Shown here: positions 1 through 11,513 of the stretch, piece after piece
Layout of the letters: each line of letters starts with the position of its first letter
Position numbering within the stretch: the stretch's first letter is position 1
Source of the DNA: Cristatella mucedo
Lineage: Eukaryota > Bryozoa > Phylactolaemata > Cristatellidae
NCBI GenBank assembly: GCA_009760855.2
Contig: WPIO01000010.1
Span: 3,062,501 to 3,126,500 of the forward strand
DNA length: 64,000 nucleotides
Direction: 5' to 3'
Program-made: the position numbers and the translations under genes
Notes under the pieces: model-generated
The model's input: only the letters and a program-made list of their open reading frames with translations
Told to the model about the DNA's origin: nothing
The model's database searches: none

Positions 1-262
1 CCGGAACAAGACCGATTGCTCGGTCTGTCCTGACGGCTGGCTACCGGTTGACAGTGGTGAGGCCATTTGCGTTCGGGGCTCTCGGTAGCTGGTGGACAAA
101 CAATGAAGCTTACCTGGCTGACCTCAGCATCCCAAGCGCGGAGAGAAAGACATTGAGGCGGCACTCCGACGCTATTACCGGCTTGGAAGCTGTGTGTTCC
201 CTGTTCCTGAACTGGGAGGCCGGAGTTGCACCCACGACCCCAGCCGGACAGGGTACTGCCGG

Positions 263-266
<4 letters not shown>
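1..266 (+). repeat. Unclassified interspersed repeat C, copy 1
   Basis: The sequence is the reverse complement of 49624-49935 at high similarity (for example gtccctgttcctgaac and gggctctcggtagct). It ends in ggcta and runs directly into a (TA)n tract. It has no recognisable coding content. The left end is cut by the window. Confidence 0.85.
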
Positions 267-329
<63 letters not shown>

Positions 330-334
330 ATATA
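264..334. repeat. (TA)n microsatellite with short (GT)n
   Basis: Alternating TA directly follows repeat C and ends in a short gtgtgtgt stretch. Confidence 0.95.
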
Positions 335-1326
335 CAAGTTTAAAAATGTAATGCATTGTTATCTACATAATTTTGAATGTAAGTGCGTGAGTTGCTGCGT
401 GGGTCAGTTAACAAACACTAGTCTCTAACGGCACGCTTAAGAGGCGCCCTTTGTGATAATCATATTACCGTATTTTACCTGTATAAGCCTCTACCCGATT
501 TATAACCTTACCCCATTTTTGAACAAGTTTTAAAAAAAAACCTTATCCAAAAACCGAATGAACTTTACAATATCAAGACTCATAATAATCCCTCATGTCA
601 CTATCGCTATCCTCTGCACCAGTAACGGTGATGATATCCTCTCCATCTTGCTCGTTCATATCACAGGCTTGAAATTTGGTGGAAACTCCGTTATCATCAT
701 TTTCGTTGTCTGTCTCTTCAAAGAGTGCGTCATCTTTCTTTCCGTCCATTGCATTTGAAATACCGGAAATGCATTCAAAACAGGGACGTTCTTAAGCCAA
801 TATTAAAGCAAATAATTACTTCCCATGTATAAGCCTTTTCTTTATTATCTGACCCCAAATTTTGGAGAAAGAGGGCTTATAAACGTCAAGATAGGGAACT
901 AATACGACGGTACAGTATGATATGTGTCATGTCAAAAATATCTGGGAAGATGAGCTACTAATTCGTACATGTAGTTACAACGTGCACTTACATAGTTGAA
1001 ATTAAACATTGGATTGTACATTTAAATATGATATATGGATGAGCAGGTGTTTGATCAGCATGCTATTTAATAACGTATCTAAGTGCTGTAAATGTTATCT
1101 CTTAGCGGAACGAATAAAATGAATAGACAGTCCGGAACAGCCAGACCTAGCGACATTCTGCCGGCCAGTAAGTGATTGAGGCTGAGCCTTTTTGCGCAGC
1201 TGTGTACTTATATGTGCGGTTTTTAATTTTAAAATTGAATTTCCCGCTTTTTCTTATGAGTAGAGCTTTTACCGCGATTTTTCGCAGGTAGACTTGGCCT
1301 CCACCATTTAGCCGAATCCCGGAAAA
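335..1326. other. No feature recognised
   Basis: AT-rich sequence with no supported exon, repeat or RNA gene. Confidence 0.5.
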
Positions 1327-1413
1327 ATGGCTGGCCGTGGTTACTCGGCTATTCATAACTCTGAAGTGAAATGTTTGCAGGGCTTTTTGCTAAGGTCGGC
1401 GACGCAAGTCCAG
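1327..1413 (+). CDS. Possible first coding exon of an unidentified gene
   Basis: The ATG has an ideal context (aaaaATGG) and opens MAGRGYSAIHNSEVKCLQGF, ending LLRSATQVQ in phase 0 at CAG|gtgagc, a strong donor. No matching downstream exon or family was recognised. It may be chance. Confidence 0.25.
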
Positions 1414-2299
1414 GTGAGCGATTTACCATGCAATGTTATCATTAGGCTGCTAATTAATTTTACTGTAAACTTTATAAGGTTACTTACGTACTTCCTTCAC
1501 AATTGCTGTTAACGTGCACGGTCTTACACGAAATCGTTACCTGGTTCGCGTTAAATACATTATTAATCGGCGTGTATTCTTTAATTTGCAATGCTCATGG
1601 TTTTTTGATGCCCTGTCAATAACAACAACTGGCGTGGTTTAGTTTGCTCATTTACCTTACGGTCTTGTGTGCGGATTAATTGTGCTCGCGTCATTCTACC
1701 GCGTAGGGATACGGTTTCCTTCTGAGTCGCATTTTGGTCATTTGTGTGTTTGATACGTTCGAAACAGGAAGAGTGAGTCTTCGCGAGAATCTGTCGGTGT
1801 GTGAATAATTTCTGCAGAGCCTTCGCGAAGCTCTAAGCTTATGCAAATGTTCCTTAATTTTCAAACTGAATATACGCAAGAGTCTAATATACTAATATGC
1901 ATACTTAGCATTGGTGTGTGCCGGCTAGGGAATCGGCAGTGACTTCTGTTTACCTGATGTACGCATGGGACGTACATTCAAAATTATACAGGTTGATGAT
2001 CAATACATATTTATATATGTATTGGTGGAGCCGGGGTTGCATATATGTAGGGGGAAAGACCCACAAGATTTTCTTGTAGATAAGGCTAGACCCGCAATTA
2101 ATGAAAAATTATGGCGCAAAATAATTTTGTTTATTTGACACGAACTCGGCGGTAGCTCATTCTGTGGAACTGACATAATTTCATGGCTTGCGACGGTGGG
2201 TGCGAATGCGTCGGTGGAGATAGGAATAAGAGACCGCTCAGGTTGCCGCCCAGCTGTAGCACGACGGGGGGGGGGATGCCCCTTGCCCCTCCCCAACTC

Positions 2300-2342
<43 letters not shown>

Positions 2343-3597
2343 GGAATATATATATATATATCCAACAATCATACTAAATACTAATACTAATATACATCAT
2401 ACTAAATTAATGTAATCAATGAGAGCACATCTGAATTTGTGAAACGCTGAAAAAGCGAAGTCTGGGTTGTCACATGCCCCAGCCTCCCCTAAAAAACCAG
2501 CAGTTAGTAGGAACACACTGATTACAAGGCCTTCGCGGTGCCAAATTCTTTTTAGGCAACGTCACCTCACGATTCCGGCAGGAACTCAGTATTGCAGCTT
2601 TCGAGACTGGGAGAAGAATCTGATTGGACGGCTCTTAGTGATAGCTGCACAGTCGCAACTACGCAGCCACCGCTAGGCTAGTGACTCGGCTTCTGAATCG
2701 ATGCGCTGACTTTGCATATTTTGCGCCTCCAAATTGGCATCGTTTGGGTGGACGCCGTGGTGCATCAGTCTTCGAGTGTGTTTCGGAGTCCAGTGGCAGA
2801 TGCAACAGCGGCTGCATAAACCTGACGGTCCAAACGAGGAATCCGCCAACTCGGCAACGTCGTAAACGCTGCTTGCTCCTGTCCTTCATCGCGGGCGAAT
2901 CACTTAACCCGTACGTCGGTGTCCCGGGTGTCGTGTACACGACTAAGCAGCGCTTGCCGACTAGTAGGGAGTGAGTCCTTGCCTAGCCCTCTTGTCAACT
3001 GACATTTTCTTGAAAATTATGAGCCACGATCATAAACGCGACGCCGCCATACCGTATCGAGGCACTTCCTAGTAAATAGCCGCAGGTCATACCCCCAAGA
3101 GCCGATAGTTTGTACCTAGAGCGTCGACAGGGGGGGCTGGGGCCTGGGCCTGGGTCGGCGCCAGGTAGGGACAATGGCCCCCGCCTAGTGGAAAGAGAGG
3201 CCTACTTTGAGCTAGTACCTTCTTATGCCTCTGCAACAGAACCTCGGTCCCGAATCTGTACAGTTAGACAGCGAGCAGGGAACAGCGAGAGGCCACTGGA
3301 GCCGGGGCAGAGCACCGAGGAGCACATTTGCAGAGCTGCTAGACTGTATTCTGTATACTGGGACGCGATCCTAAGTGCCAGTCTCGAATAGGTACCACTG
3401 ATTACCTTAGGCAGTCAATGGCTGTGCGGGTATCTCAACTGAGGCTGAATCCCTGTCACACAAACTGTCTGCGACTCTTCTTTTTTCTTCTTCTTTATCT
3501 GTCTCTTCCTCTTTCCTCTCTCTCTCTTTCTCTTTCCCTCTTTCTTTTTCTCTTTGTCTCCAGCTTTCTCCCTTCCTATCGTTTTTACGAACTAATA
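1414..3597. other. Mostly unassigned; short microsatellites
   Basis: Contains (TA)n at about 2303-2361 after a G run, and a pyrimidine-rich tract at 3477-3560. Open frames at 2467-2974 are short and match nothing known to me. Confidence 0.5.
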
Positions 3598-4560
3598 AAA
3601 ATAATAATATATCTGTATAGCGCCCTCAGAGAACTTAATCTCTTTCTAGGAACTTTACATACGATGAAAAGGAAGCATGATCATATGGTTACTGCTAACT
3701 CGTACAGTGTCAACATGCATAAAATAGTTGTGGTAAAATGCAGTGTCAGCATGCAAATATAGTTAGTGGTAGAATGCAGAATTTCAGCACGCATAAGGAC
3801 GCAAAGGATAAGTCTAAAGGATCCACCAAATGTTTTGAGGAACAGGTGCGTTTTTAGTTTCTTTTGTTGTCAAGTCAGAGGATGTTGTGACCTCAGTCGA
3901 GATTGACTTCCAGGCTTTTGGAGCACGCGAACTAAAGACGTGGTCTCTAAAGAATTGCGAGGTTGTTTTAAGGCACAGCTAAGCTAAAAGACTAGATTCA
4001 GGAGAGCAGGTGGTACGATGTATTGCCTGGTTGGAAAGTAGCTGTGACAAGTAGGCAGGAGTCAGAGAATGAAGGGACCAAACAGTAAGTGACACGAATT
4101 TAAAGTCGGTACGCTGGTTGAATGTGAGCCAGTTCAGGTCGGCGAGAAGTGGTGTAATGTGTTAACAGCAACACTCACTACAGATAAACAAATCATGCTG
4201 CTGAGTTTTGCACCAACTGTGAGCGCCTGATTTCCTAGACCGGTAGTCCTGCAAGCAGTGAATTACCGACCTCGAGATCGGATGTCACAAATGAAAGACC
4301 AACTTGAATGCGGCGTCCCTTTCGAAGCAGGCACGACTTTTTGCACAATTACCTAGCTAAAAGTAGGCAGACTTAATGGTAGAGCTAATGTGGTAATTTA
4401 TAGTAGTGCTAAAGTGGTAATAGAGTGAACAGTCACTTTGGAATAGTACATTAAGATTTTATGCAACTCCTACCGGAGAAATGCCGGCAGAGCCAATTTT
4501 GAGGATCAAACTTTCGCATTTCTGAGTCACACTTGGTTTTCCCATGACTAGTAAATTAAT
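3598..4560 (-). mobile_element. LINE A, decayed 3' fragment
   Basis: It begins with the LINE A 3' tail in reverse (AATAAAAATAAT, then agcgccctcagagaacttaatctc) and continues through the 3' UTR into reverse-transcriptase-derived sequence resembling the minus copy at 34381-35604. Many stops and indels. Confidence 0.75.
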
Positions 4561-4617
4561 ATCAGACACGTCTTCAAGGAAATGTCTCATAACCCATAAC
4601 CGTACTGTCTTCCAGAA

Positions 4618-4990
4618 GATTTCTTCTGGGCGTCACTGGCACTGCACAGTAATGGTTTAGGTCCGATCTCAGTGGGAGACTCCAGAGTGTCGATGCAAAC
4701 GGGCAAAGATCGTGCTAAGATGAAGCACTCTAAAGTACGGATAACTCAGTGCTCCTTGCTTGGTCCTTTTCTTTTCACAATCACCCTCTCCCTATACGCG
4801 AAGTGGTTGCCAAGCACAATCTGGATTTTAACTTCTTCGCAGACGACTACGTCATTACAACTGAGGTGTAGCTGCTTCCGTGTCCGGACAGAACTGGGCC
4901 GCAAAGACAGCTCTCTTAACGGCGCCAGCCTCATCCGAAGCGAGACAATTACCGTTGAAGCTCTGAGCCTTGGAATCGCAGCTAAAGACC
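4618..4990 (+). mobile_element. LINE A, decayed RT fragment
   Basis: Nucleotides such as tctcagtgggagactccaga and gttgccaagcacaatctgga match the RT region of the copy at 7370-8965. The YADD region is degraded. It lies next to the minus copy ending near 4560, head to head. Confidence 0.75.
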
Positions 4991-5504
4991 TTTAGGTGCA
5001 GCACCCATGCACACAGGTATGCCGGCAGGTGGGGAAACAGCAGTATCGAAGAGCTGCTTTACCTTAAGATAAGAAGTCCCTTGTTTGCTGCCTTGACCAG
5101 AGATTATCGCATAATCTCTTTCTAGCTGTTTTAATTCTGGACTTACCAAAAACTATCTGGCTTATTTAACACACCGCCGTGTCAGCTTTCCACATGAGCC
5201 GGATAACGACAGCCGTGGAGATTGGTTGGCTGTTACTGGATTATAAACTAAGGAAACCGGATATCAAATGTATGACAATAAAGCCGTTGTGCTTTGAGCC
5301 GTCGGTTTTGCTCTGGCTTCAAAGTTGTACTCTTTGCTTCGAGCCCGAAAGCTGCACAGATGTAACCCTCTGTGGCCATCGAATAGACTTCTCTGCGCTT
5401 CTGATATGGACTTGCTATTAATGTAAGTGAGCCCGTTAGCGAGAGGCAAGCTTCGCTAGCTCTCGAAGCTCAATGCCCACGTGACGCCCACGTGGTCACA
5501 ACTT

Positions 5505-5580
5505 CTTTACAGCATGTGTTAAGTGCCTAGAAAGAGATTAGGCTCTCGGAGGGCGCTATAAAAATGTATTATTATTATGA
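5505..5580 (+). mobile_element. LINE A, isolated 3' end
   Basis: tttacagcatgtgttaagtg, then cctagaaagagattagg..gggcgctat and a TTATTATTAT tail. Confidence 0.7.
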
Positions 5581-5589
5581 CGAATAGCT

Positions 5590-6700
5590 GTACCTTATGC
5601 TTGTATCCCTTCCATCCCGCCGGTACGTCAAATTCTCTCAACTCCCTTGTTGCATGTACTGTTGACATCCACGCTAGGATGGTAACAAACTTTCTCAAAT
5701 TTAATGACGATAAAATTATCTATAGTTTTGGCAAACCAAGTGTGACTTAGGAATTAGAATGTTTAATCCTCCGAATTAGCTCTGCCGGCAAATCTCCTGT
5801 AGCATCTGCATGAAATCTAGGTGTCCTTTTTCAGAGTGATCTTTCATAAGATGATGACATCAGCTCTACTGCCAAGTCTGCCTACTTCCAGTCACACAAC
5901 ATGGCACAATAGGTAAGGTGGTTGCTTTTCACGACCTCGATCCCGAGGTCGTGGGTTCGAACCCGGCAGTGGGCGATCCCTTGTCGTCACAGCAACCGGT
6001 AGTGATAGCCGTAAAGGCTCTTCTGTCGTTATACAAAAAAAGGCTGTTGAATCAGCTAGTTATTGTTTATTTCTAAAAGTCAGGCCATTCTTAGTCAAGG
6101 ATAATAAATCTAAATTGGTTCAGGCATTTGTTACATATTGTCTCGCCTTCTGTAACTCACTGCTTGTTGGTCTACCGGCCTGTGCAATAGGTCGCTTGCG
6201 GTTGGTATACAACTCTGCAGCTAGGCTTGCCTATCATGAGCTTTGCAGTTGCCATATCCCACCATTTCTCGCCAACCTGCACAGGCTCCCAGTGAAGCCG
6301 TGTATCGACTTCAAGATTTTGTCACTCACTTTCAGGTTATTTTCTTCTCTAGCTCCGGCCTACCTATCAGAGCTACTCAACGACCACTCTCAGCATCGTA
6401 CCACCCGATTTTCTTAATCAAATCGATTAGCTGTGCTTCAAACGAACTTTAAATTCTTTGGAGACCGTGCCTTTAGTTCATATGCTCGCGATGCATGGAA
6501 TTCACTATCAACTAACGTCCCAACATCACCTAACTTGACGACAGTTAAAATGAGACAAAACGTGCCTTTTAATCACAAGATTTAGTAGGTCATTGTATTC
6601 ACTTGTAGGTTCCTTCATTCTTTGGCTCCAGCCTACCTATCAGATCTGCGTCCCCACCAGGCTAAGCATCGTACTACCCGCTTTTTGGAATCTAATTGAT
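5590..6700 (+). mobile_element. LINE A, decayed RT/3' fragments with a SINE insertion
   Basis: It matches the C-terminal RT and post-RT region of the 7370 copy (WLPV-like, RTTRF-like stretches). A type-2 SINE splits it at about 5905-6078. A second, shorter overlapping piece (about 6600-6700) repeats the cattctttggctccagccta segment and runs into (TC)n. Confidence 0.75.
5905..6078 (+). mobile_element. tRNA-derived SINE type 2
   Basis: An A-box-like aggtaaggtggttgc and a perfect B box (ggttcgaaccc) are followed by gatagccgtaaaggctcttc and a tail ggctgttgaatcagcta. The same tail occurs at 21413-21580 and, inverted, at 17765-17945. It sits inside LINE A. Confidence 0.8.
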
Positions 6701-6701
6701 T

Positions 6702-6704
<3 letters not shown>

Positions 6705-6793
<89 letters not shown>
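6705..6793. repeat. (TC)n microsatellite
   Basis: About 89 bases of nearly pure TC. Confidence 0.97.
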
Positions 6794-6796
<3 letters not shown>

Positions 6797-7369
6797 CCTC
6801 CGCAACGCATTCTCCCCTTTTCCGTGATTTCATTTTGAAGCTCATTTTTAGAGCAAACCATTTAACAGGGCAATTATGAAGATCTGATTTTTGCGTGAAA
6901 GCCAATTTTGAAAAGGCATACTCACTCGCAGTTGGTTCGCAATAACAAACCGGTATGGCAACTGTGTATAGTTTTTCGAGAACATCACCCTCACCTCCGT
7001 AGTAACTGCCCAAAACACGCACCGATGTTTACATGGTTTCAAGTATAGAAAAAATTGGCAGACTTAAACTTAATATTTATTCATAGTTTTGCTTCAATTC
7101 ACTGCCAGCGGCAACCCGAACACAGACCTCGAAAGGATACCTACCAGCTGCCTTGCTCACTCCAAAGCGACGTGAAACTGTGGTCCCAGAGAGTAATAAA
7201 GCTGCCGAGGAAGCCAAGAAATTGAAAACTTAAGAGAAGTGACTTTTGAGATCCGTCAAGCGGAGACAGATATCAGGTCCACAAAGTCAAGTGCTTCGCA
7301 CGTACGCCGCCACCGAGCTCCCTCGGCGACGACCGCCATTTTGAAAGTAATGAACCCTATCACCAAGAG
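6794..7369. other. No feature recognised
   Basis: Unique-looking sequence between the TC tract and the 5'-truncated LINE A copy. Confidence 0.5.
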
Positions 7370-8965
7370 AACATGAGCAACTACCGCCCAGTGTCCCTTC
7401 TACCATTCCTATCAAAGACACTGGAACGGGTCGTGGCAGACCAGCTGAACTCATATATCGAAACCTCACACCTTGCTAGTAAGTTCCAGTCTGGCTTTAG
7501 AGCTAATCACTCCACAGAGTCAGCATTGCTTAGGGCATACAACGACCTACTTAGGAATGCAGACATGGGTAGAGTGTCTCTGCTTGTTTTGCTCGATCTT
7601 TCGGCAGCTTTTGATACCATCATGATCACAAAGTTCTTCTAGAGCGCCTCTCATCTCGCCTGGGCATCACTGCCACTGCTCTGCAGTGGTTCAGGTCCTA
7701 TCTCAGTGGGAGACTCCAGAGTATTGACGTGAATGGACAAAGATCATCTGAAGTACCTCTGAAATATGGAGTACCTCAGGGCTCCGTGCTAGGTCCGGTT
7801 CTTTTCACGGTTTATACGCTGCCTCTTGCTGATGTGATTGCCAAGCACAATCTAGGCTTTCACTTCTATGCGGATGACACTCAGTTGTACCTTTGCTTTG
7901 ATCCCTCCCAGCCTTCGAGCACCTCAAATTCTCTAAACTCACTTGCTGCATGCATTGATGACATCCGCACATGGATGGCAGCAAATTTTCTAAAACTAAA
8001 CGATGACAAAACTAACTTACTAGTTATGGGTAAACCCAGTGTGATTCAGAGATTGGAACGGCTGTCTCTCAAAATTAGCTCTTCCAGCATATCTCCTGTC
8101 GAATCAGCTCGAAATCAAGGTGTTATATTCCAAAGCGACCTCTCGTTAGACGACCATATCAGCTCCACAGTCAAATCTGCCTATTTTCAGCTTCATAACA
8201 TTGCTAAAATTCGGGCTTGTTTAGATAAGGATACCACGTCTAAGTTGGTCCATGCATTCGTGACATCTCGTCTCGACTTCTGCAACTCACTGCTTACTGG
8301 CCTACCAGCATGTGCAATCAGGCGATTGCAGCTGGTGCAAAACTCAGCAGCTAGGCTTGTCTGTCGTGAGCGTCGCAGTCGCCACATTACTCCACTTCTC
8401 GCCGACCTGCACTGGCTACCAGTCAAGCAACGGATTGACTTCAAGGTTTTGTCGCTCACTTTTAGGTCCCTTCATTCTATGGCTCCAGCTTATCTCTCCG
8501 ACATACTCCCCCATCAGGCCAAGCATCGTACCACCCGCTTTTCGGAATCCAACAGTCTAGAAATACCTCGTACAAACCTTAAATCCTTTGGAGACCGTGC
8601 ATTTAGTTCGTATGCTCCCAAAGCTTGGAACTCCCTCCCGACCTGCGTCAGAACATCCCCTGACCTGACCACATTTAAAAGGAACTTAAAACACACCTAT
8701 TTAGGACAGCATTTAGTGGGTCCCTGTGATTCGTCCTTCACGTGCTTATGCGTGCTGACACTGTGCATGCTGCCACTAACCACATTTGCATGCTGACCCT
8801 GTGCATGTCACCGCTAACCATGTTATTCATTTTGTTTGTTTTTCAAGCATGATTTTACTTACCATTCAATTGCATTTCCCTTTGCAGCAAATGTAAAGCA
8901 CCGTGAAAGAGATTAAGTTTTGTGAGGGCGCTTTATCAAGTACATTATTATTATTGTTATTATAT
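7370..8965 (+). mobile_element. LINE A (CR1/L2-like), 5'-truncated copy with RT
   Basis: It starts inside the RT: NYRPVSLLPFLSKTLERVV, GFRANHSTESA and LLVLLDLSAAFDT in one frame (to 7642). The rest is in another frame (7729-8796): YGVPQGSVLGP, the catalytic FYADDTQLYL, NDDKTNLLVMG and the post-RT block HWLPVKQRIDFKVL..RTTRFSES..FGDRAFSSYAP..WNSLP typical of CR1/L2/Rex-type elements. Compared with the minus copy (near 35715), a 2-base insertion around 7620-7630 breaks the frame. The 3' UTR ends in gagggcgctttatcaagtac and a TTATTATTATTG tail. It is the least decayed RT in the window, but inactive as it stands. Confidence 0.92.
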
Positions 8966-9739
8966 CAATTAACGTGGGGGGGCGTCACAATCTACCGAGA
9001 CCAGGGCTCGTCTGTAGATAGACTTTCTTCTGAAAGTCAGTTTGACGTTCGATTTTTGTCTATCAGATCGTAACTACGGAAGAAGCAGCTGAGACGAAAG
9101 AGAGAGAGAGAGCGAGCGAGAGAGAAGAAGAAAAAAAGAAGTGGGAAGTTAACAGCGACTAGGGTCACGAACGCGTAGGTAAGCGGCTGACGAGACTAGA
9201 GTTTAAATGAGAGCACAGCTCATATTGTCACGGAAGAGATTGACGTACTGAGGAATCTTATAACTTCTATTTCGCCCGGCACGAAGCTACCAGAACGAGC
9301 TATCTACCTGGAGCCTAACCGTTAGTGAAACGCTCTCGCCCCCCCCCCCATGGCTTGGACAGCCACCTTGCAAGCAACGCTTTCGACGCACGGGCGTCCG
9401 GGTTGCAGCTGCGTACAGTGCGTGTTCCCATTCGGTGGCAGCACAGGCGCTGTCACCTTGACGATGCAGCTGCTGCGCTGCGCTAGGGAAATTCTGCCAA
9501 GCCGAAAGCATTATGCAGACTGAGTTTTCGCCGCGACACCTTCGGCAGCCCTTTAAGTCTTCCGGGGGCGGCACCGAAACCACCCTAGCAACGCTTAGCG
9601 GCTGCTCTCTGCTCTCGACGGCGATGCGCCAGCCAGCTCGCGGATTTCCGACTGACCAATCGAAGCTCCCCGACTGACGAGGTCACAGCTCGCCGAGTAA
9701 GGATCGGTCGAAGCTTGCAGACAGAGCAGACATGTCCCG

Positions 9740-9846
<107 letters not shown>

Positions 9847-9944
9847 GACTTGGCTGAGCCCGCGGGGCAGAAGCACTGTGACCCCCACTGCGGCCTTAGC
9901 ACATCCGATCCCTACCTAAGGTTACGAATTGTCTTTAACGGTGG

Positions 9945-10620
9945 CTTGCAAAAAATTTAGCTGGCTCTTTGGTTCTGTCTCGGCTAGATTTTGCTCTCTC
10001 CTTTTTGGCTGGGCTACTGAATAGAGCCACTAGGCCACTGCAGCTGGCGATGAATATGGCTACAAGGCTATTTCACAAATCTCAGAGGTTCGACCACGTG
10101 TCTCCTTTACTGAACGAGCTTCGATTGCTGCCGGTTGATCAACGGATACAGAGCAAAGTTCTTAAGTTGACCCACAAGGCCCGCCATGGCTTGGCTCCTT
10201 CGTACCTAGCCGAACTGCTCCACCAGTTTCAGCCTCCTCTTACCCTCAGGTTTTCTATGGACGTTAAATTAGCTGTTCCGTTCCTTCGCTTAAAGACCGT
10301 TGGAGACAAAAGTTTTTGCTCTGCAGGTCCTAGACTGTGGAACTTACTTCCACAATTCTTATGCAGCAACATCTACTCTACTGCTGCCGACTATGGCACA
10401 TCCTTTCCAGCCGTACTGAGCTGCTACTTCCATGCTACTCACTACCTCAACTGCTCTCCTGACTCAACTACGCTGCTGCTTGAAATTAAGTCGGTTGGCT
10501 ACAGAATGCGTACCGAAAGCCGGTTAGGCTGTGTAGGCTGTGAGTGTGCTATACAAAACTCTCGTGCATAACACCCACTTAGTCTCTGCAGAGTTACAGA
10601 CGGAGATGATATGCATTACA
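9945..10620 (+). mobile_element. LINE B, 3' fragment
   Basis: An open frame (9969-10571) encodes a post-RT domain: LDFALSFLAGL, LPVDQRIQSKVLKLTHKARHG, LAPSYLAELL, KTVGDKSFCSAGPRLWNLLP. It is related in pattern to LINE A but clearly distinct. The same sequence is found at 29385-29660, 54235-54570 and inverted at 59085-60640. Confidence 0.85.
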
Positions 10621-10639
10621 TTACCTTGGACGTATGATC

Positions 10640-10965
10640 GCTGAAATGTGCTGTTTACCTACCACTAACCATTCGACCACGCTTCCTTTACAGCAGCGGT
10701 TCTCAACCTGTGGGTCGCGACCCCTTTGGGGGTCGAACGACTCTTTCTCAGGGATCGCCTAAGACCATCGGAAAACACGCATTTCCACATTTCGCACACA
10801 ATAATTGCATGGTTGGGGGTCGCCACAACATGAGGAGCTGTATGAAAGGATCTCGGCTTTGGGAAGGTTGAGAACCACTGCTTTACAGCATATGCAACGT
10901 GCTTAGAAGTAGATTAATTTCTCTGGTGGCCGTATACCAATTAATAATAACAATAATAATTAGTA
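10640..10965 (+). mobile_element. LINE A 3' end interrupted by a hAT element
   Basis: The 3' UTR (taccactaaccat, cctttacag) resumes after the insertion as catatgcaacgtgcttagaa, then gtagattaatttctc and an AATAATAACAATAAT tail. Confidence 0.75.
10694..10880 (+). mobile_element. SPIN/URR1-type non-autonomous hAT transposon
   Basis: 187 bp with terminal inverted repeats CAGCGGTTCTCAACC and GGTTGAGAACCACTG (one mismatch), flanked on both sides by the 8-bp duplication CTTTACAG (10686-10693 and 10881-10888), the hallmark of hAT insertion. The interior (gtgggtcgcgaccccttt, cctaagaccatcggaaaaca, gggggtcgccacaacatgag) agrees with my recollection of the vertebrate SPIN/URR1 family consensus, not only with generic hAT ends. 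It has no coding capacity and would need a transposase in trans. It lies within a LINE A 3' UTR. Confidence 0.93.
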
Positions 10966-11328
10966 GTAGTAGTATTAGTAGCAGCAGCATAATCATTATG
11001 GTTCCTTAGCTATTCGGCTGCAGCCGCTGCTGTCTCACCGGGCCGCGCCACAGGCTGCCTCAGGCCCGCTGCCGACGTCCATTTCGACCCAGAAAGTGTC
11101 ACGACGAAAGCCCCGAGCGCTAAAGCGGAATGCCCTTCCTTGGACATCGATGGCTCACCGAGAGCTGTTTACCATTTTAGTCCCGTGCGGGGAATTGACG
11201 AACGGATAAGACGCTTAGCATCGGCGCCGCGAAGGCCGACGGCTTCGACTGCCGAGATCAACCCGTCAGGCTCTTTCTCTTGCAGTTGGAAAGGCTCGCG
11301 CGCAGGCACGACGGGGCCGGCTGAGCCA

Positions 11329-11389
11329 GAGCGAGACAGAGAGAGACAGAGAGAGACAGAGAGAGAGACAGAGACAGAGAGAGACAGAA

Positions 11390-11430
<41 letters not shown>

Positions 11431-11513
11431 GACAGAGACAGACAGAGAGAGATGGAGAGAGACGGAGAGAGAGAGAGATAGAGAGAGACAGAGAGAGACA
11501 GAGAGAGACGGAG
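11329..11513. repeat. (GA)n / (GACAGA)n microsatellite
   Basis: Purine-rich tract with regular GACAGA interruptions. Confidence 0.95.

Noticed and set aside
6633-7022. Long frames of Arg-Glu or Ser-Leu repeats (also at 9585-9960, 11140-11566, 23197-23883, 45841-46330)
   Set aside because: They are translations of (GA)n/(CT)n microsatellites open on both strands, with no unique domain or splice structure.
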